Shown here in pieces: positions 60,536 through 64,000 of a stretch of 64,000 nucleotides of DNA; the stretch's first letter is position 1, and each line of letters begins with the position of its first letter. The notes below the pieces were generated by a model that had not been told where the DNA came from, searched no databases, and saw nothing but the letters and a program-made list of their open reading frames with translations. This stretch comes from Clitoria ternatea (Eukaryota; Streptophyta; Magnoliopsida; Fabales; Fabaceae). The stretch is from the NCBI GenBank assembly GCA_037962975.1, contig CM075671.1:16291001-16355000 (forward strand), written 5' to 3'. The translations under genes were made by a program, and so were the position numbers.

Positions 60536-61917
60536 CATTTGATCATCCTTCCTGCCAGGTCTGGTTTGAACAATATAGCACGAAGTGGCAAGTCTGTGTG
60601 AATCAGGATGCGGTGTGCATGGAAATATGGTCTTAGGCGTTGTAAGGCCCAAACAACTGCAAGTGCTGCCTTTTCAATCTTCTGATAACGGCACTCCGCA
60701 CCGTGCAATGTTTTACCAGTGAAATACACTGGTCGTTGGCCTTCAACTGTTTCCTTGACCAGAGCCACTGCCAGCGCTTCATCTGAAACAGATAAATAAA
60801 CAATGAGTTGCTCACCTGGGCTTGGTTTTACCAGGATCGGGGGGCTGGCTAAGACATTTTTTAAACTTTGGAAGGCCGCCTCTTGCTCTGGGCCCCAATT
60901 GAATTTCTTATCCTTTTTCAGCATCTTGTACAAGGGAAGAGAGCGATGAGCCATTTTTGGCATGAATCATGCTAGAGCAGCGATTTTGCCATTGAGGGAT
61001 TGTACCTCTTTCAATGTTTTGGGGCTCTGTAACTCTTGTATTACACGACACTTATCAGGATTAGCTTCTATGCCTCTTTGTGTTAACATGAAACCCAAAA
61101 ATCTGCCCCCAGGTACAGCAAATGTACATTTAAGTGGATTGAGTCTCATGTTGTATTGCTGCAGGCGTTGAAAAATAAGGCGTAGGTCTTCAACGTGGTC
61201 TCCTCCCTCCGGGGTCTTGGCAATAATATCATCAATATAAACCTCTACCAACCTTGTGTGCATGCCCTCAAAAACTTTGTTGATCATGCGTTGGTAGGTT
61301 GCCCCGACGTTCTTTAGCCCAAATGGCATGACATTGTAGCAAAAGACCCCTTTGTCATTAATAAATGCTGTCTTCTCCTAATCATCCTCGTTCATTGGAA
61401 TCTGGTTGTATCCGGAGTATGCATCCATAAAAGATAGATATTTGTATCCGGAGGAATCGTCAACCAATCTGTCAATGTTGGGGAGAGGGTATGGATCTTT
61501 GGGACAACACTTATTCAGATCAACGTAGTCTATGCACATACGCCACTTGCCATTGGCTTTCTGTACCATAACCACGTTGGACAGCCAGGAGGAGTAACGG
61601 AGTTCCCTGATGAACCCCGCCTTTAGGAGCTCCTCTATTTGTTCACAAGCAGCTTTTTGCTTAGCAGGACCCATACGCCGTTTCTTTTGTGCCACTGGCT
61701 TGGTTTCAGGATACACCGCCAGGCGGTGACAACAAAAGTTAGGATCCATTCCAGGCATATCTGCTGCAGTCCAAGCAAATATTTCTTTGTATTCATGGAG
61801 AAGTGCAATTAGTCTTGCTTCCATGTTAGGCTCAAGTTTGTCATTGATGTTAGTAATTTGCTCCGGGGTGCTGCCTAATACAATAGACTTAGAACCACCA
61901 TCAGGAGTTGGTTTCAA
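60536..61917 (-). pseudogene. Tat-C pol: reverse transcriptase and first RNase H
   Basis: The frame reads CIDYVDLNKCCPKDPYPLPN, FMDAYSGYNQI, MPFGLKNVGATYQRMINKVF and YIDDIIAKT (the YxDD catalytic box near 61228-61240). A gypsy RNase H follows (FNWGPEQEAAF, RPVYFTGKTLHGAE, IHTDLPLRAIL) and ends at GRMIK, where element D enters. Two in-frame stops (61378-61380 and 60964-60966) are the only breaks. The C side of the D insertion continues this frame, so both parts were one gene before D arrived. Confidence 0.88.
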
Positions 61918-62749
61918 AGGATTCAGTGGGTCTTATAGAAGACTCTGCCCTGGGATCAAGATCCACCAAATTGACGGATGCCGCCGCACTGCTTCCTTCG
62001 TTCAATTTCCTTTTCTTAGACATGGTTTCAAGCTTAACCATGTTAAGACTCAAATTGTAACAATAACGAGCCATCTCCTGGTCACCCCTTACAGATGAAA
62101 CTTGATTATCTTTGTCAATAAACTTGATTAACAAGTGGAGAGTTGAAACGATGGCTTCCATGGCATTCAGAGTAGGTCGCCCAATGATGCCGTTGTATGG
62201 AGATTTAACATCAATGACAAGAATCCTGGATTTTACAGTCCTTGCACCAGGTTCACCATCAAAAGTGATCCTTGTGTCCAAGTAGCCTTTAGTGGGCTAT
62301 TTGGCGCCATTAAAAGCTGTAAGGTCCTGTGTATAAGGCTGCAAATCAGCGTCAGTTAGTCCCATGCGTTTAAAATAGTCATAAAAGATAATGTCGCAGG
62401 AACTTCCTTGATCAATCAGGATGCGTTTGACATCCATATTAGCGATTACCACAATAATCACTACAGCATCATCTCCCTCAGGAATAGTAGGGCCAAAATC
62501 ATCATCCGTGAAGGTTATAGGAGGAGTTTGGACCCCGTTTCTGAATGGGCGATATTCTTTGCTCTTGCCCTGCACAGATAAGATCATACGATGATGATTT
62601 TTTCTGGCGGTGTTTGAGGGTCCGCCCCCTGCAAAACCTCTAGCAATCATATCTACAACCTGCCTTTTGCCTCGCGACCTGGGCTCAGGACTCGGTTCTC
62701 TTTGGGCGGACTCAAGAACAACACCTTTTTGTTTTTCTGATGCCGCCGT
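61918..62749 (-). pseudogene. Tat-C protease region
   Basis: The frame holds ITFTDDDFGPT, then the protease core VKRILIDQGSSCDIIFYDYF, with D-Q-G in place of the D-T/S-G of most aspartic proteases (a variant I recall as common in this lineage). After an in-frame stop near 62297 comes GYLDTRITFDGEPG and YNGIIGRPTLNAMEAIVSTL, the flap and C-terminal part. A frame slip near 61910-61930 separates this from RT, and another stop near 62750 separates it from gag. Confidence 0.8.
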
Positions 62750-64000
62750 TCATTTTGGTTGCTGAGTATTATCAGGATCCGGAGAACGATCACGATGTCG
62801 TTTTTCAAACTTTTCAGGCTCATCATGAGACTTACCCTTAAACAGGTAGTGTTTCAGTTTGCCTTCACGAATAAGCACCTCAATGGTGTTTTTGAGTTGC
62901 TTGCATTCTTCTGTGGTATGGCCAACTGATTCATGGAATTCACAATACTTCTTTGGGTTTCCACCGCGCCTGATCGGGGGTGGACGTTGAATCCCATAAA
63001 TGCTGAGGGTAGTCCATCCTATTTCACGCAAGATTTGCTCGTACGTTGCGTTCAGGGGTGCATAGTGAGCAAAGTTGAACACACGTCTGTCTTGCTGCTT
63101 GAAGGGTTGATTCCCTATTTTGTCTTTCTGGTGGAACTTGTCATTCTTGGATGACTTTTCTTTGTCACCCTTGTCATGATGTGGAGTTGCAGGGGATGGT
63201 TTACTGCGAGATGCAGTGGCTTCCAGGTGCATCTCAATACCCACATACTTGGACGCCTTCTTGCGAAATTCCTCCATCGTAGATGGAGGTCCCTTTGCCA
63301 ATGACAGAGCAAAATATGATTTTGGTTGTATAGCCTCGATGAGGATATGTAACTGGATTGCTTCCGTCAGATCAGGAACCATGGCTGCCTCCTTATAGAA
63401 CCTCTTAAGGAAATCCTTCAGAGATTCTTTGTCACCTTGCTTGATCTGAGCCAAGGTATGAGAGGTTCTGGGTGCATCCCTAGAGATCACGAAGTGGCTG
63501 CCAAAAGCTGTGGTCAAATCCTCCCAGGAATCTATGGAGCTTGAAGGTAAGCTCTTGAACCAACTAAGAGCCTCACCTGTGAGGGTCCTGGGGAACATTC
63601 TGCACATGACATCCTCCTCTGCTCCTAGAAACATAGCCTCGTAGATGTAAGCATCTAAATGCTTAGAAGGATCTGTTTCCCCAGTGTATTTTCCTATAGA
63701 AATGGGCTGCATAGTTTGCAAATGTCTGGGTACATGTGTATTCATGAGCCTTTTAGAGAATGGGATACTCATCTTGTATCCTGAGGGAGGTGCATTTGAA
63801 CCTGCTCTCCTTCCTTCTTGATGTTGAGCATTTGCCAGCTGAAGGCTTCGTTGCTCTTCCATGTAAGTAGGGATACGAGAGGAGTTAGGAGTACTAGATT
63901 CCTCCTGTGCATGTAATTCATGGTGAGGCTGTCTTGCAGGTCCAGCTTTCTCGTGCATTGGGTTCGCCTTTTCACGACGAAGCTCAGCAATCTCTTCTCT
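62750..64000 (-). pseudogene. Tat-C gag, partial at the window edge
   Basis: The frame is open to base 64000 and so continues outside. It contains the capsid region (KYTGETDPSKHLDAYI, AEEDVMCRMFPRTLTGEALS, WFKSLPSSSIDSWEDL, AFGSHFV), then a basic region. A Tat/Athila-type zinc motif CEFHESVGHTTEEC (CX2HX4HX4C) follows, with ECKQLKNTIEVLIREGKL after it. It ends at a TGA near 62750 followed by open frame, so that stop is probably a mutation inside gag-pol. The ATG at 63958 is internal to a longer frame. Confidence 0.85.

Larger units (their letters stand above)
43388..64000 (-). mobile_element. Tat-lineage Ty3/gypsy element C with antisense ORF, runs off the window
   Basis: From right to left on the minus strand there are gag (from beyond 64000), protease, RT, RNase H, a second RNase H and integrase. 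Then come tandem repeats, an antisense ORF on the plus strand and an LTR starting TGAACCG at 43388. Two RNase H domains and an extra antisense ORF between integrase and LTR mark the Tat lineage (Grande, Retand and RIRE2 type). The left end lies exactly where the 3' LTR of B breaks, so C most likely inserted into B. Element D is inserted between the two RNase H domains. All genes carry stops. The other LTR of C is not in the window. Confidence 0.85.

Overview
The window reads as nuclear DNA of a flowering plant: AT-rich, gene-poor, with introns in the one host gene and a very high load of plant-type LTR retrotransposons. A legume is plausible. It rests on the AATCGATTAC-type motif cluster near 7.95 kb and the general LTR style, and remains inference. 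Only one intact host gene was found: a four-exon universal stress protein (USP) gene on the minus strand at 23032-23902. Everything else recognisable is transposon DNA in various states of decay.

Left part (1-26.5 kb). A broken Ty1/copia element lies on the minus strand (about 350-2446), next to LTR-like sequence (2447-3416) that ends in a 106-bp near-perfect hairpin beside a tRNA-iMet primer-binding site. A diverged LTR related to element D (below) covers about 5148-7930, and a faint Tat-type LTR remnant sits at about 12240-12790. A second broken copia element (plus strand, 14715-22000) is split in its integrase by a CACTA DNA transposon (16887-20660). That CACTA element carries a putative solo LTR (17228-18530, TSD CAAAG), a GC-rich hAT element (18550-19525, TSD ATTACAGG) and a Tat-type LTR fragment. 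A Cassandra-like 5S-rRNA-derived segment follows (about 22015-22330), then the USP gene and an AT-rich spacer.

Right part (26.5-64 kb). This is a nested stack of Ty3/gypsy elements, with the order readable from junctions and target-site duplications (TSDs). A: a Tat-type element, of which the LTR and an antisense ORF remain (26577-27972 and 31128-33021). A was hit twice by one chromovirus family: a reversed solo LTR B' (27973-31127, TSD GTTTC) and element B (33022-43387, left TSD ACCCT). C: a second Tat-type element on the minus strand (43388 to beyond 64000) begins cleanly inside the 3' LTR of B. D: a young chromovirus (51116-60535, TSD CATTT) interrupts the pol region of C. B and D each keep one gag-pol frame of about 1470 codons broken only by three premature stops, all explicable as C-to-T or G-to-A transitions.

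The most interesting architecture is in the Tat elements. Each LTR carries a TATA box on both strands: the minus-strand one could drive gag-pol, and the plus-strand one an antisense, intron-containing, coiled-coil ORF between integrase and LTR, with 47-bp and 66-68-bp tandem repeats beside it. In A the plus-strand promoter points into two opposed 3.1-kb LTR copies, so a transcript from it could fold into a long hairpin RNA.
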